Assembly (NCBI RefSeq): GCF_964204645.1
Contig: NC_134033.1
Coordinates: forward strand, 15,440,155-15,504,154
Direction: 5' to 3'
Length of the DNA stretch: 64,000 nucleotides
From: Tubulanus polymorphus
Lineage: Eukaryota; Nemertea; Palaeonemertea; Tubulaniformes; Tubulanidae
How positions within the stretch are numbered: position 1 is the first letter of the stretch; each line of letters starts with the position of its first letter. The notes below the pieces were generated by a model. It saw only the letters and a program-made list of their open reading frames with translations. It searched no databases and was not told the origin of the DNA. The position numbers were made by a program, and so were the translations under genes. Shown piece by piece: positions 28,823 to 39,760 of the stretch.

Positions 28823-29160
28823 CATCCTCCCCCGGCAGGGATTCGAACCTGATGGCATCGAGATTGCCACGGCACGAAACCCTGCCATAATCGACCGTGT
28901 GCGCAGATACATGCGCAGTTCAGATGATGTGATTTTTAGCCAATCAGAAATCCCGTTTTATTTTAGCCCGGGTTTTCCCATTTATAGTTCTTCCTTGAAA
29001 TTTGCCTCAACGATTATACAACGAGCAATCTGATTGGTGCCGCCAGTTTTCGTTCGGAAAGCTGCGCATGTACCTGCGCACCCGGTCTACTGATCAGGGG
29101 TTCGTGCCGTGGCTGAGTGTAGCGATGCCATCAGGTTCGAGTCCCTGCAGAGGAAGGATG
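28823..29160 (+). mobile_element. Foldback element A, copy 1, with tRNA-like boxes at both tips
   Basis: A 338-base element. The right tip reads out CCGTGGCTGAGTGTAGCGAT then GGTTCGAGTCCCTGC, matching pol III A-box and B-box spacing. The left tip read on the minus strand carries the same GGTTCGAATCCC B-box with a weakened A-box. The centre includes CAACGAGCAATCTGATTGGT. It is the reverse complement of the copy at 32297-32637. Confidence 0.8.
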
Positions 29161-29929
29161 CCAACCCCTTCGAAGAATCCTAGATACACCCTTCAGATGA
29201 AGAACTTATTGTTCTTCCACAAATGGACTTGCTATCCAGGACCTAGCGGGCGGGGTGGGGGGCAAAAGGGCTTCAGAAATTTTGGAAAAGTGCCCTATTT
29301 GCAAATATTAAGAACTGCCCTTTTTTGGGTTTTTCTGTCCCCTAAAATTCAAATTGTCCTGCCATCCAAACGATATAAGTCGCGTGGACTATATAGCTTC
29401 AGTTCACCGCAGCGTGCACAGTGTATGATGTATCCTTTATAATGTAGCTCATATTGTTTTAATGTATACGTTTTTTTTAACTGCGCGCTATAATGCGCCA
29501 CGGCATTTTGTAACAAAAAATCACGAGCGAGAAAACGATGGAATAAATTATAAGGAAAACGAATTTTACAGTCGTTTGAATCGTTGTTTATTTGTTTCTA
29601 TGTTTCTTGTTTTTTGGACTGGAAACGATCGACGAAACACAAAGAGACCGAGATTGAAAAGAAAGATTCGCGTTTCGACGGACGAGTTTAGATACACGAC
29701 TCACGATATTCGATACGGCGCTATTATTGCAGCTGTCAATCTGATGCCTGTACCAACCCACCCCCCTCCCCTCCCCTCCCCTGATGATCTCCGAAGACTG
29801 GACGAAAACATTTTTCACAATTGCTGAATGTCTGTCTAAAGGTTTCAGACATGATACCCGAATTCATTTTCGATGAAAAATTGATACAGAGGAAAATCAT
29901 CATTTATATAATCCGTATTAGGGAGCAGA

Positions 29930-30775
29930 ACTGTCTCCCTGTCCCTCCCCCTCTCTCCCTGTCCCTGCTCTCCCTCTCCCTGTACCTCTCCCTCTCCCTG
30001 CTCTCCCTCTACCCCGTCCACCCTCCCTCTCCCTGTACCTCTCCCTCTCCCTGTACCTCTCCCTGTCGCTGCTCACCCTCTCCCTGCTCTCCCTCTCCCT
30101 CTCCTGGCTCTCCCTGTACCTCTCCCTCTCCCTGTACCTCCCCCTCTCCCTCTCCTGGCTCTCCCTGTAGCCCTCTCCCTCTCCCTGTACCTCTCCCTCT
30201 CCCTGTTCCTCTCCCTGTACCTCTCCCTCTCTCTCTCCCTGTACCTCTCCCTCTCCCTCTCCCTCTCCCTGTACCTCTCCCTCTCCCTCTCCCTCTCCCT
30301 CTCCCTGCTCTCCCTCTCCCTGTACCTCTCCCTCTCCCTCTCCCTGCTCTCACTCGCCCTGTACCTCTCCCTCTCCCTGTCCCTTCCCCTCTCCCTGCTC
30401 TCCCTCTCCCTCTCCCTGCTCTCCCTCTCCCTGTACCTCTCCCTCTCCCTGCTCTCCCTCTCCTTCTCCCTGCTCTCCCTCTCCCTGTACCTCTCCCTCT
30501 CCCTCTCCCTGCTCTCCCCTCTCTCCCTCTCCCTCTCCCTGCTCTCTCTGTACCTCTCCCTGCTCTCCCTCTCCCTCTTCCTGCTCTCCCTCTCCCTGTA
30601 CCTCTCCCTCTCCCTGCTCTCCCTCTCCCCTGTACCTCTCCCTCTCCCTGCTCTCCCGCTCCCCTGTACCTCTCCCTCTCCCTGCTCTCCCTCTCCCCTG
30701 TACCTCTCCCTCTCTCTCTCTCTCTCCCTCTCCCTGTACCTCTCCCTCTCCCTGCCCTCCCTCTCCCCTGTAAGT
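29930..30775 (+). repeat. Pyrimidine-rich minisatellite (CTCCCTCTCCCTGTACCT)
   Basis: About 845 bases of CTCCCT hexamers with GCTCTCC, GTACCT and CTGGCT interruptions. Apparent proteins of 244-318 residues on both strands are products of this repeat. Confidence 0.95.
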
Positions 30776-31537
30776 AAGCGCCTGGGTTTAAGTTGATACC
30801 AGTCCATAAAACTGGCATAGGTCTTTATTGAATAAAATTTACCAAGGGTTGTTTAATTATATTATGTGAATACGTTTTAATGCAGAGGGTTCGCTTGGTA
30901 ATGATCGAGTTGATTCTGGCAGAGTTACCATAAATGTGTAGACCATATTTTTCACCGACGATTTGCTAGCTCTTGACAATAAAAGTAAACATCCTGCACA
31001 CACACACCGAGAACAGGGACTCGTGTTTGCTCAAGGATGAAATGTTGAAATGCAATAACAACTTTGTTTTTTCAATCACTGAAATCACCAGATTCACAGA
31101 GCTTACTGAACTGCGTTTTTATTGAAACTATAGTGGCATCAGACCACGGTAGCTTCACTGCGTATACGGGCCGAACCCTTCACTAGGGTATAAATTCTAG
31201 CTTAAATTTCATATATATAGATTAGATGTAGCCTATAAGTAGTCCACGCGTCATTGCTCTGCTGGTGACTCGATTGAACTAATATAAGAACGGCACGTGA
31301 ACATCCACACCTGTGCCTTAATTAAATAATAAATTCACTCGACTTTATATGGATTGTTTAAAAAACGGTTTCTGTGTCAATGTTTTTTGCCCCGATCGTC
31401 AACACAGTCGCATAGATTGAAAGAACGGCAAATATAAAAATGCTAATATTTGACTGCTGAATATCGATATTGTAAGATTTTAAATAAATAAGGCATGGCG
31501 CGATCTCTGCAGTTATTCTACAAACTGTGGTTTGAAG

Positions 31538-34500
31538 ATGGCGAACTGTCGCATCGCGCTTCTGTCCCTCATCATCCTAGGTAAGTACCGGTATATTTTA
31601 TATAACTTCCTGAGCTATGAGGAGAGAATCCCACAATGATAATAAAAAGTCCGAAAATGAAACTTCGAGATAGTAGTTTATTTCAACGTTTCGACTATAT
31701 CCTAATAGTCATCTTCAGGAATAATGAAACTAAAGGAAAATTAACGTAGAAACAGTTACACGCTAAAATAGATTAAAGGGAAGCAAACTAAGGGCCCTTT
31801 TAATCTATTTTAGCGTGTAACTGTTTCTACGTTAATTTTCCTTTAGTTTGTATCATCTCTGATTACTTGAATTAGTCTCTTTGTCTCTGGATTGTATATA
31901 TCTCTCATAATTTCTGTAGTATCTCATTATTCCTGAAGATGACTATTAGGATATAGTCGAAACGTTGAAATAAACTACTATCTCGAAGTTTCATTTTCGG
32001 ACTTTTTATTATCATTGTGGGATTCTCTCCTCATCGCGTCAACACGGATATAGTGTTCTACCAATCGTGTTGCTGAGCTATTTCTCAATGATTTAAGCTT
32101 TATGGCATATATTGATATAACAGTCGGGAACCTCGTTACAGGGAACCGATATCCGATGAATCGTTGTATCCGAGTTCGTTTTGAGGTTCCACTGTATATC
32201 ATTTTCATTCATCGTAACCTTCATAAAGACATGTTTAAAAGTATACTTCATTAGGACACTATTCCTTTTGATAAGTCCGATCTTCCGACTTACGCACATC
32301 CTCCCTGTGCAGGGACTCGAACCTGATGGCATCGCTACACACTCAGCCACGGCACGAACCCCTGCATCAGTAGACCGGGTGCGCAGGTACATGCGCAGCT
32401 TTCCGAACGAAAACTGGCGGCACCAATCAGATTGCTCGTTGTATAATCGTTGAGGCAAATTTCAAGGAAGAACTATAAATGGGAAAACCCGGGCTAAAAT
32501 AAAACGGGATTTCTGATTGGCTTAAAATCACATCATCTGAACTGCGCATGTATCTGCGCACACGGTCGATTATGGCAGGGTTTCGTGCCGTGGCAATCTC
32601 GATGCCATCAGGTTCGAATCCCTGCTGGGGGAGGATGACTTACGCAAGTTTCACTATGTTTTAACACATATGAGATTCAGGTTTCAGTAAGACGGGTGAC
32701 GCGTGTGACCCGTTGAATATCATTGATGTACCCGCAAACGGGTTTCGTGAACTCAGAATCGTCGCCGCTGACTTCGTTAAAAACACGACATGTCGATGGG
32801 TAATCCGACCCCAAAATCCAAACCAAGTACGTGTAGTAAATTTCTTTTCTTTGAAGTTTTTTTTCAAAGTTACATCGATCCCCGATAGCCAACCCTGCTT
32901 AACGCCAAGGGTTTCTCGTTGATGTACCGTATACGACCTTGACGCCGGTGACGTCGTTTAAACCAGGCCCGTGCCGGGTTCGGGGGTAGCAAGCGAACCC
33001 CCCTGAAATTTTCAAACTGCCCTTCAAAAAGTCAGTGTCAAAAAATTTGGGTCAAGATTTTTCAACCAGGTATTTCAACCAACGATTTCCGAAGTGTCTA
33101 TATTTGTGATGTTTCATGGTTGATGTTTCATGGTTGGTGTTTCATGTTTTTTCATTTATCTAAACTGAGGTTGAATTTCATCGAAATTCTATTTCATATT
33201 TCGATTCGTCCGATATATGAAAGTTCTTGCCGCGACGAATTTCATTTTGTCGTCTTCCATTCCATGCACAGATGCTTACTTACAATGTCAAACGTATGAA
33301 ACTAGATTCTGAGGGAAACTGCGATAACGATTACGTTAAGATCGACAGGGACTTCAAAACCAGTGATTACCCGCCCAGACACAGAATGTGCAGCATTTTT
33401 CAGGGATTTCAACACGCCTTTGATAGGACAAGTCGCGAATTCACCGTCGAATTCAGAACTCCTCCCGATCATGCGTACACAGATTGGGGTAGAGGAGCGC
33501 TAATTATGTTCACATCAAAAGGTATATATACGAATGAACTACGTATGACCCTTGGCAGTCTTCGTGCCGAAAAGTCCACGACTATAACTTTGATTCAATT
33601 GAAAATGAAAAAAAAACCACAATCATGAAGAAAAACTATGAGATAGTTTTGAAAATTGCTCATAGAATTGAGTCTACGTACCTGCTTTCTTCTTGCTCAT
33701 AAAAAAATCTAAACGTCACCTCTTAGTTTTGAAAATGGCCCATAAAACTTAGTCTTAACGTTACTACTCCGTTAGTATTTTAAGTCTAAACGCCACTCTA
33801 CTCTCTTAGATTTACAAAAGGGCTCACTGGATTGAGTCGAAACCAGTACTCTTAGTTTCTCAAAAAGGCTCGAATTGAGTCTAAACGTCACTATTCTCTT
33901 AGTTTTGAAAATAGCTCATAGAATTGAGTCTAAACGTCACAACTCTCTTAGTTTACCTCATAATTGCAGGTTTCTTCTTCAATTGAATATGATAGTTACT
34001 TGTCTATTGAAGCCCGTCTGAAACCAAGTCTCTGCCGTTAACTTTTCAAAACTTCCCTAAATTCATCGCTTTTCCCTTTGACAATTTTCAGTGGAAAGAT
34101 GGTCGGCAGAACCAATATTGGTTGAGCGAGAATATTCGCTCGATATCGCAGCTGATCAATTCACCTCTTCAAGGGTCTGGCATTTCAAAGCAGATAACCC
34201 AGATAATGTAACTTCATCAAAAAGTCTTTTAACTTTTATAAAATCGCCTTGGATTACGTACCTTTACTGAAACTCACTCCGCATATTGTAACAGTCAACC
34301 TCCTGTCAGAAAAGTTATTTCATTTTTGTCCGGTGGTAGAAACAAACTTGAAACAAATAAACTTCATCTAACTCCGAAAGGGCGAAGTCGGATTTCTTTA
34401 CCGGACAACAATGAAATAATTTTTCCGACTGGAGGTTGACTGTTACAATAAACGGAGTGTGTTTGAGTTGTAAATAGTTCGAATATGACACTTTCTCCAT

Positions 34501-36365
34501 TCAGAAACTGAAGTTCAAGGTCGATGAACTGGGCAGTATTTCCTGTAATCCCGTGGGTTATCTTTACACACACCCGTACATTAGAATGACGAACATTTCT
34601 GATGATCGCCCATCCTACCGACGACCGGTGTATTGCGGCAAACTGGACGAACCTGGCGCCTTACGCGACCTGCTGACCGACCGGGCACCGTCGTATGAGT
34701 GGTTTCTTCAGAAATTTGGTACTTATCGGCTGAAGATGCAGTTTGCGGTTACGGGTAAGTTATTGATAGTAGTTCAAGGGGCGGATCCAGGGCCCTATCT
34801 CGAGGGGTTTCCGAATTGTATAAAGGCACTCACTCGGGGCGCCAAGAATAAATTTTGCATTTCAATCTTCCTTCGAAAACATTTCAAGCACGCTTGATAT
34901 TCACACTTATTATGGTTTCCACTGGGAGGGCACTTTCTAATCAAGGCAAAAAAATGCACTTAACATCAACCTAGTGGTTTTCAGGGGCACTTACTACGCC
35001 AAATCACGCCAAACGAGGGCACATTTTATTCTTCTGATATTGTGATTGCCGCGCAGCTGTATTTCAAAAAGGTCTAGGGGTCTTTCCCCAAATTCTTTTT
35101 GATTTTCCCAAGCTCTGAGATTGATTCTGTATGAATCTGGCTATGAAAATCATGATATTCATTACAAGAGGAAAGAACATGAAAAAAAAAAATTTTAAGT
35201 TCAGCAAAAAAGTGGGACGGCTGTGGCCACCCCTACCGCCCCCGTTCCGACGGCCCTGCGCTCTTCAATGGCCACTATTGCGGACGGCCTGGGGCCTTTG
35301 ACCACAGTAAAGATGTCAGATGAGTTGTGCTGGTGCTAGCTGAATGGTGATGGTGCTCGCTGAATGGGAAATACTGCGTGGTTTCGGTTGACCGAGCGTC
35401 CGCTCTCGCCCGCAATTAGTGGACATATTGAAGACTATATCATTTCTTTTTTTCTATCGTTAAAAGGTTCAGCACCAGCGTTACATTCGAACTGTAAAAA
35501 AGACCCGGTTACCATATTTGTTGAAGATGTTTACACGTTGATAATGCCTCGAGAGATAATAAAAGCAAAAGCAAAAGGCCTGGCTATCTTCGTGTGTCGA
35601 TGGATCATTAGACCTAAGAACCCAACAAAGGTATCGTGTACAATAGATTTTGTATTTCCGAACATCACGGAATTTTTGTTGAGTTTTTGACGCGGAAAAA
35701 ACCATTGAAATTATGTTTATTTACATTGAAAACTGCTGTGCGCTGTTTAATGGCTTCTGTTCGAGTAGATGCGCACTACGTAATCGATATTGACGTTTCA
35801 AAATAACAATTATTACATCGCGAATTGGGGCATCTATTTTCTAACGAAACAAAATATTCCATGACTATTCTTTTCTATATGATAAATTTTCACGTCTTTT
35901 TGATACTCAGTTTTTGAGAGGATGTGCACTACGTCATCAATATCGGGCCAAAACTGCATGGTTCGCCGGGGATATGTCTGAAATCTGAAATTAGTTTGCT
36001 TGATCTAACTTCACTTTATGCGGGTATGCTTGATTTACCGAAATACTTGAATGTAGCCTACACGCTCGTCTACTTTACAGAAATTGAATTATGTGATCGA
36101 AACGCTCGATGTTGCGTATATAGAAAGGAATATTTCTCCGACTAATTCGAAGAACTATGAATACGTGAGCATCTTCCCGGATTACTTCAGCGCCAGGAAA
36201 CCGAAGATTACCGGCTCCATGAACGGTAAGATGCAAGTCATCGACGGTTCAGACGCTGATCTTCGGTCCGCGACTCCCGCTGAACAATGGACTGTCGTTT
36301 ATTATTACCGGGGTCACGTTGGTGAACTCGAGGGATTGAAAGTCAAATTCACTACAAGCGATTGA
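31538..36365 (+). CDS. Secreted protein with three CUB-like modules
   Basis: Exons: 31538-31580, 32681-32826, 33272-33521, 34092-34207, 34505-34754, 35467-35630, 36081-36365. All borders are AG/GT and the phases agree, giving 417 aa. Exon 1 encodes a signal peptide (MANCRIALLSLIILG). The rest forms three modules of two exons each. Module 1 looks like a CUB domain: CDPLNIIDVPANG, TTCRWVIRP, NCDNDYVKI, then FTVEFRTP and GRGALIMFTS. Module 3 repeats the CRWIIRPKNPTK pattern. Module 2 (VWHFKADNPDN, YIRMTNISDD, VYCGKLDEP) is more diverged. Every module is bounded by phase-1 introns with a phase-0 intron inside. CUB domains are extracellular binding modules; no enzyme domain is present. I cannot name an orthologue. 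Confidence 0.8.
31617..32034. mobile_element. Foldback element E: 418-bp near-perfect inverted repeat
   Basis: Outer arms start ATGAGGAGAGAATCCCACAA and end with the complement. They contain CGTTTCGACTATATCCTAAT and AGTCATCTTCAGGAAT. The inner arms (AGTTACACGCTAAAATAGATT and its complement) meet at about 31790-31800. No coding capacity. It lies in intron 1 of the CUB gene. Related fragments occur at about 12850-12945 and 14076-14130. Confidence 0.9.
32128..32200. mobile_element. Fragment of a pogo/Tigger-like MITE (GGAACCTCGTTA … GAGGTTCCACTGTA)
   Basis: The ends GGGAACCTCGTTACAGGGAA and TTTTGAGGTTCCACTGTA are inverted. The tip matches the copies at 56353-56530 and 59364-59531. Confidence 0.6.
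32297..32637 (-). mobile_element. Foldback element A, copy 2
   Basis: A close reverse-complement copy of the 28823-29160 element, ending in GGAGGATG/CATCCTCC tips. It lies in intron 1 of the CUB gene. The open frames at 32093-32458 and 32181-32453 lie inside it and are not genes. Confidence 0.85.
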
Positions 36366-36618
36366 TCGAATTTCGGAAAACATCGCGACTGAAAGTTTCA
36401 CGAATATTATCTAGCTATTTCAGTAGTTCGCGCGTGACGTCACAGCGCGTCATATTGGCCTGAAGGCCAAACTTAAAAAGTAAACTGTCCTCGTTACATT
36501 CAATCACGGCCAATTTGACGCGTTGAGAGGTATTGGGACTGTCACTTTTTAACTTGTAGCAAGTCATATGCAGGGATTGCACTTCCCTAAGTTAAGTGAC
36601 TCTAGTTCTTGTAGAGAG

Positions 36619-36624
36619 AATAAA
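36619..36624 (+). terminator. Polyadenylation signal of the CUB-module gene
   Basis: AATAAA about 255 bases after the stop codon. Confidence 0.55.
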
Positions 36625-36894
36625 CTTTATCTTGTCATCTTAATTCGTTGTTCATTGTAATTTGATTCTATTATCTTCGTCGCGGCTTCTGATTCATTCT
36701 GTAGAACCACGACACGATACCTACCACGTGACTTCCGGGTACTCAGTTTGAGGAACATTCACCCAGTCCTGGCAGTGGCTGTATCCACAGTGAGCTATAC
36801 GATCCTAGTGTTATACCCACCTGTGGTACATCAGACACTAAGGATCTTGGTGAAAAGGAACATCGACACAGAACCTGTAACCTAGGGGCCGGTT

Positions 36895-37078
36895 GCATAG
36901 TCATGGCTTAGATTTAAGACCAGTCTAAGACCAACTTAGTTCTATGGCCAATCTAACAAATAAATTAAGGCCAGTCTAAGACCAGCTTAGATCTATATGG
37001 CCATTCTAACAACTTAAGATCAGTCTTAAGATTTAAGACCACTTTTTGACTTAAGTCACGACTGTGCAACTGGCCCCA
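36895..37078. mobile_element. MITE family B copy
   Basis: Tips GGGGCCGGTTGCATAGTCAT and CACGACTGTGCAACTGGCCC; the interior has repeated AAGACCAGTCTAAGACCA. Confidence 0.85.
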
Positions 37079-37664
37079 GGGGTCAGTTCCAGGACAGCCA
37101 GGGCTTCTATTGGATTTTAAGACCCAGAACCATCTTTTTTTCTATAGCTAATCTAACGAGTCGAGACAGTCTAAGTTCATCATCGTTCTTTAGCCAATTT
37201 ACGTAACAACCGAGGTTACCCACGATGATAAGAAAATGAGCATTTTGTGAGGTTTCGACACAATTTTGTGGGCCATTTTCAAAAACTGATCAACTTCAAA
37301 CAAAAACCAATTTTGGAACAATCTAACAGTACCGCGTCGTAAGACCAGTACAAGACCGTTTTAGTTCTAACTTAACAGCATTTAAGACTCCAGTCTAAGC
37401 TCATTTAAGTTCCACACGACTAACAACGTAAGACCGACTATGCCAGTGGTGCCTCGATCTTACCACATGACATCAAAATACAAATCTTGCCTCCGACAAT
37501 TTCATAATTTGACCTCTACGGCCGTATGACTGTGTGGTTGACTTTTAAGAAAATTGAACCGGAAACGAAAGATGCGGCGCGTTACTTGGTTCTAAGATAT
37601 GATATGAACCATGCAACAACTCTTTCCGTGGAATTGTATGATGACTCCCATCTTACTTTCTGTC

Positions 37665-37695
37665 TCTCTTCTGTCTGTCTGTCTGTCTGTCTGTC

Positions 37696-37726
<31 letters not shown>

Positions 37727-37795
37727 TTTGTCTCTGTCTGTCTCTCTTCTGTCTCTGTCTGTCTGTCTCTCTTCTGTCTCTGTCTGTCGGTCTGT
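37665..37795 (+). repeat. GTCT/CTCT microsatellite
   Basis: (CTGT)n with CTCTCTT interruptions. Confidence 0.92.
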
Positions 37796-38654
37796 CAGCT
37801 ACTTTAGCCTCGTTAATGGAAGGTCAATCCTGATGAAACATTGGCAGTATGTTAGTTTGGGGGTCTAGTTAGGCAGTGCAGAATGGACCGAGTGCACCAC
37901 CTGGCGGCAGAAATAGACACTAAAAACTTGACATGACCTCACTTTGAGGAACGGGATCGAAAGTTCCCACGTTTTTCCAGACATTACTTAGCCATTGACT
38001 AGATACAACATATCCAATGCAACGGGAATTAACGCGTGAGTTGCCCCGTGCATAGCAGTGACGACAAATTCGAGCCTTCGACCCCGAGAGCTGTTGTCGC
38101 CAATGTCTCGTATTTGCTTTGAGTTGGTGTCAAAACCAAAAGAAAAAAAAAACTAATAAGAAAAGAGAAATTCTTATTCAATCTCATTACAATTACATTT
38201 ATTTTTTCGTCATATTTTCCCCCAATATATAATATCAGTTTATCGTCTATAGCGTCGTGTTTAATGAGAAGAGAAAGGTTTTTTCAAGTGACGTCATAAC
38301 ATTTTTAAATGTGCATCATACACAATAACAATTCAACAAACACAAACAAACATATTATATACATATACACACGGCGTGTGCGCGCACACCGCACCAATTA
38401 CAGTGCACACCGCGTCCAAACTACAGCGCACACCGCACTAAACTACAGCATATAGAGGAATTGCATCCATGTGGTTTTTTCAAGCAGTCAAAAACTATAA
38501 GTGAATTACAATACATTTCTGAATCCCGAACCCGAAAAGCTTTTTATGTTTTGACAAGTCAAACGAATGATGATACATCACATGCAATCCCTCTATACAC
38601 GCTGTAACATACAGTGTACATAGGTATATGGTGTCCCACACACCTTTCATATAT

Positions 38655-39760
38655 GCACGATGATATACAGTGTGCCATACACTGTGATATACAGTGTGCC
38701 ACACACCTTGATGTACACTATGATATACAGTGTGCCATACACTGTGATATACAGTGTGCTGTACACTATGATATACAGTGTGCTGTACGCTGTGATATAC
38801 AGTGTGCTGTACACTGTGATATACAGTGTGCCATACACTGTGATATACAGTGTGCCACAAACCTTGATGTACACTATGATATACAGTGTGCCATACACTG
38901 TGATATACAGTGTGCTGTACACTATGATATACAGTGTGATGTACGCTGTGATATACAGTGTGCTGTACACTGTGATATACAGTGTGCTGTACACTATGAT
39001 ATACAGTGTGCTGTACACTGTGATATACAGTGTGCCGTACACTATGATATACAGTGTGCTGTACACTATGATATACAGTGTGTCGTACACTATGATATAC
39101 AGTGTGCTGTACACTGTGATATACAGTGTGCTGTACACTATTACATACAGTGCACCGTAGACTATGATATACAGTGTGCTGTACACTGTGATATACAGTG
39201 TGCTGTACACTATGATATACAGTGTGCTGTACACTATGATATACAGTGTGCCGTACACTATGATATACAGTGTACTGTACACTGTGATATACAGTGTGCC
39301 GTACACTATGATATACAGTGTGCTGTACACTATGATATACAGTGTGCTGTACACTGTGATATACAGTGTGCTGTACACTATGATATACAGTGTGCTGTAC
39401 ACTATGATATACAGTGTGCCGTACACTGTGATATACAGTGTGCCACACACCTTGATGTACACTATGATATACAGTGTGCCATACACTGTGATATACAGTG
39501 CGCTGTACACTGTGATATACAGTGTGCTGTACACTATTACATACAGTGCGCCGTACACTGTGATATACAGTGCGCCGTACACTGTGGTATATACACTTAT
39601 ATACAGTGCACGATACATTGTGGTATATACACTGTGATAAAAACACTGCAATAATACAGTGCACCATCGCCTACAGTGTGATATACAGTGTACCACACAT
39701 TGTGGTATATACACTATGATATACAGTGTGCTGTACACTGCGATATGCCGTGTGCCGTAT
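38655..39760. repeat. 24-bp satellite with internal dyad (GATATACAGTGTGCTGTACACT)
   Basis: About 45 tandem 24-base units of TATGATATACAGTGTGCTGT plus ACAC, with CC/CT/TC variants in the core. Each unit contains CAGTG…CACTG, so it can fold on itself. Frames are open on both strands because the unit is a multiple of three, giving false proteins up to 390 aa (YHSVQHTV or DIQCAVHY repeats). Confidence 0.95.

Larger units (their letters stand above)
26134..31537. other. Intergenic region between RYK and the CUB gene
   Basis: No protein-coding exon recognised. It contains fragments resembling TGGATCCACCCCTG hAT-type tips (about 26640-26700), the TTA run, a 120-base hairpin (28135-28255), a tRNA-headed foldback element (28823-29160) and a large CTCCCTGTACCT minisatellite (29930-30775). 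The remainder is AT-rich with no recognisable feature. Confidence 0.6.

Noticed and set aside
29090-29160. Possible tRNA gene
   Set aside because: A- and B-box-like motifs are present, but there is no cloverleaf with paired acceptor and anticodon stems that I can draw; the segment is the tip of a repeated foldback element.
29821-30818. Open frames of 244-318 codons on both strands
   Set aside because: Low-complexity Pro/Leu/Ser or Arg/Glu translations of a CT-rich minisatellite.
32093-32458. Frames of 90-121 codons on both strands
   Set aside because: They lie inside foldback element A and recur in its other copy at 28823-29160.
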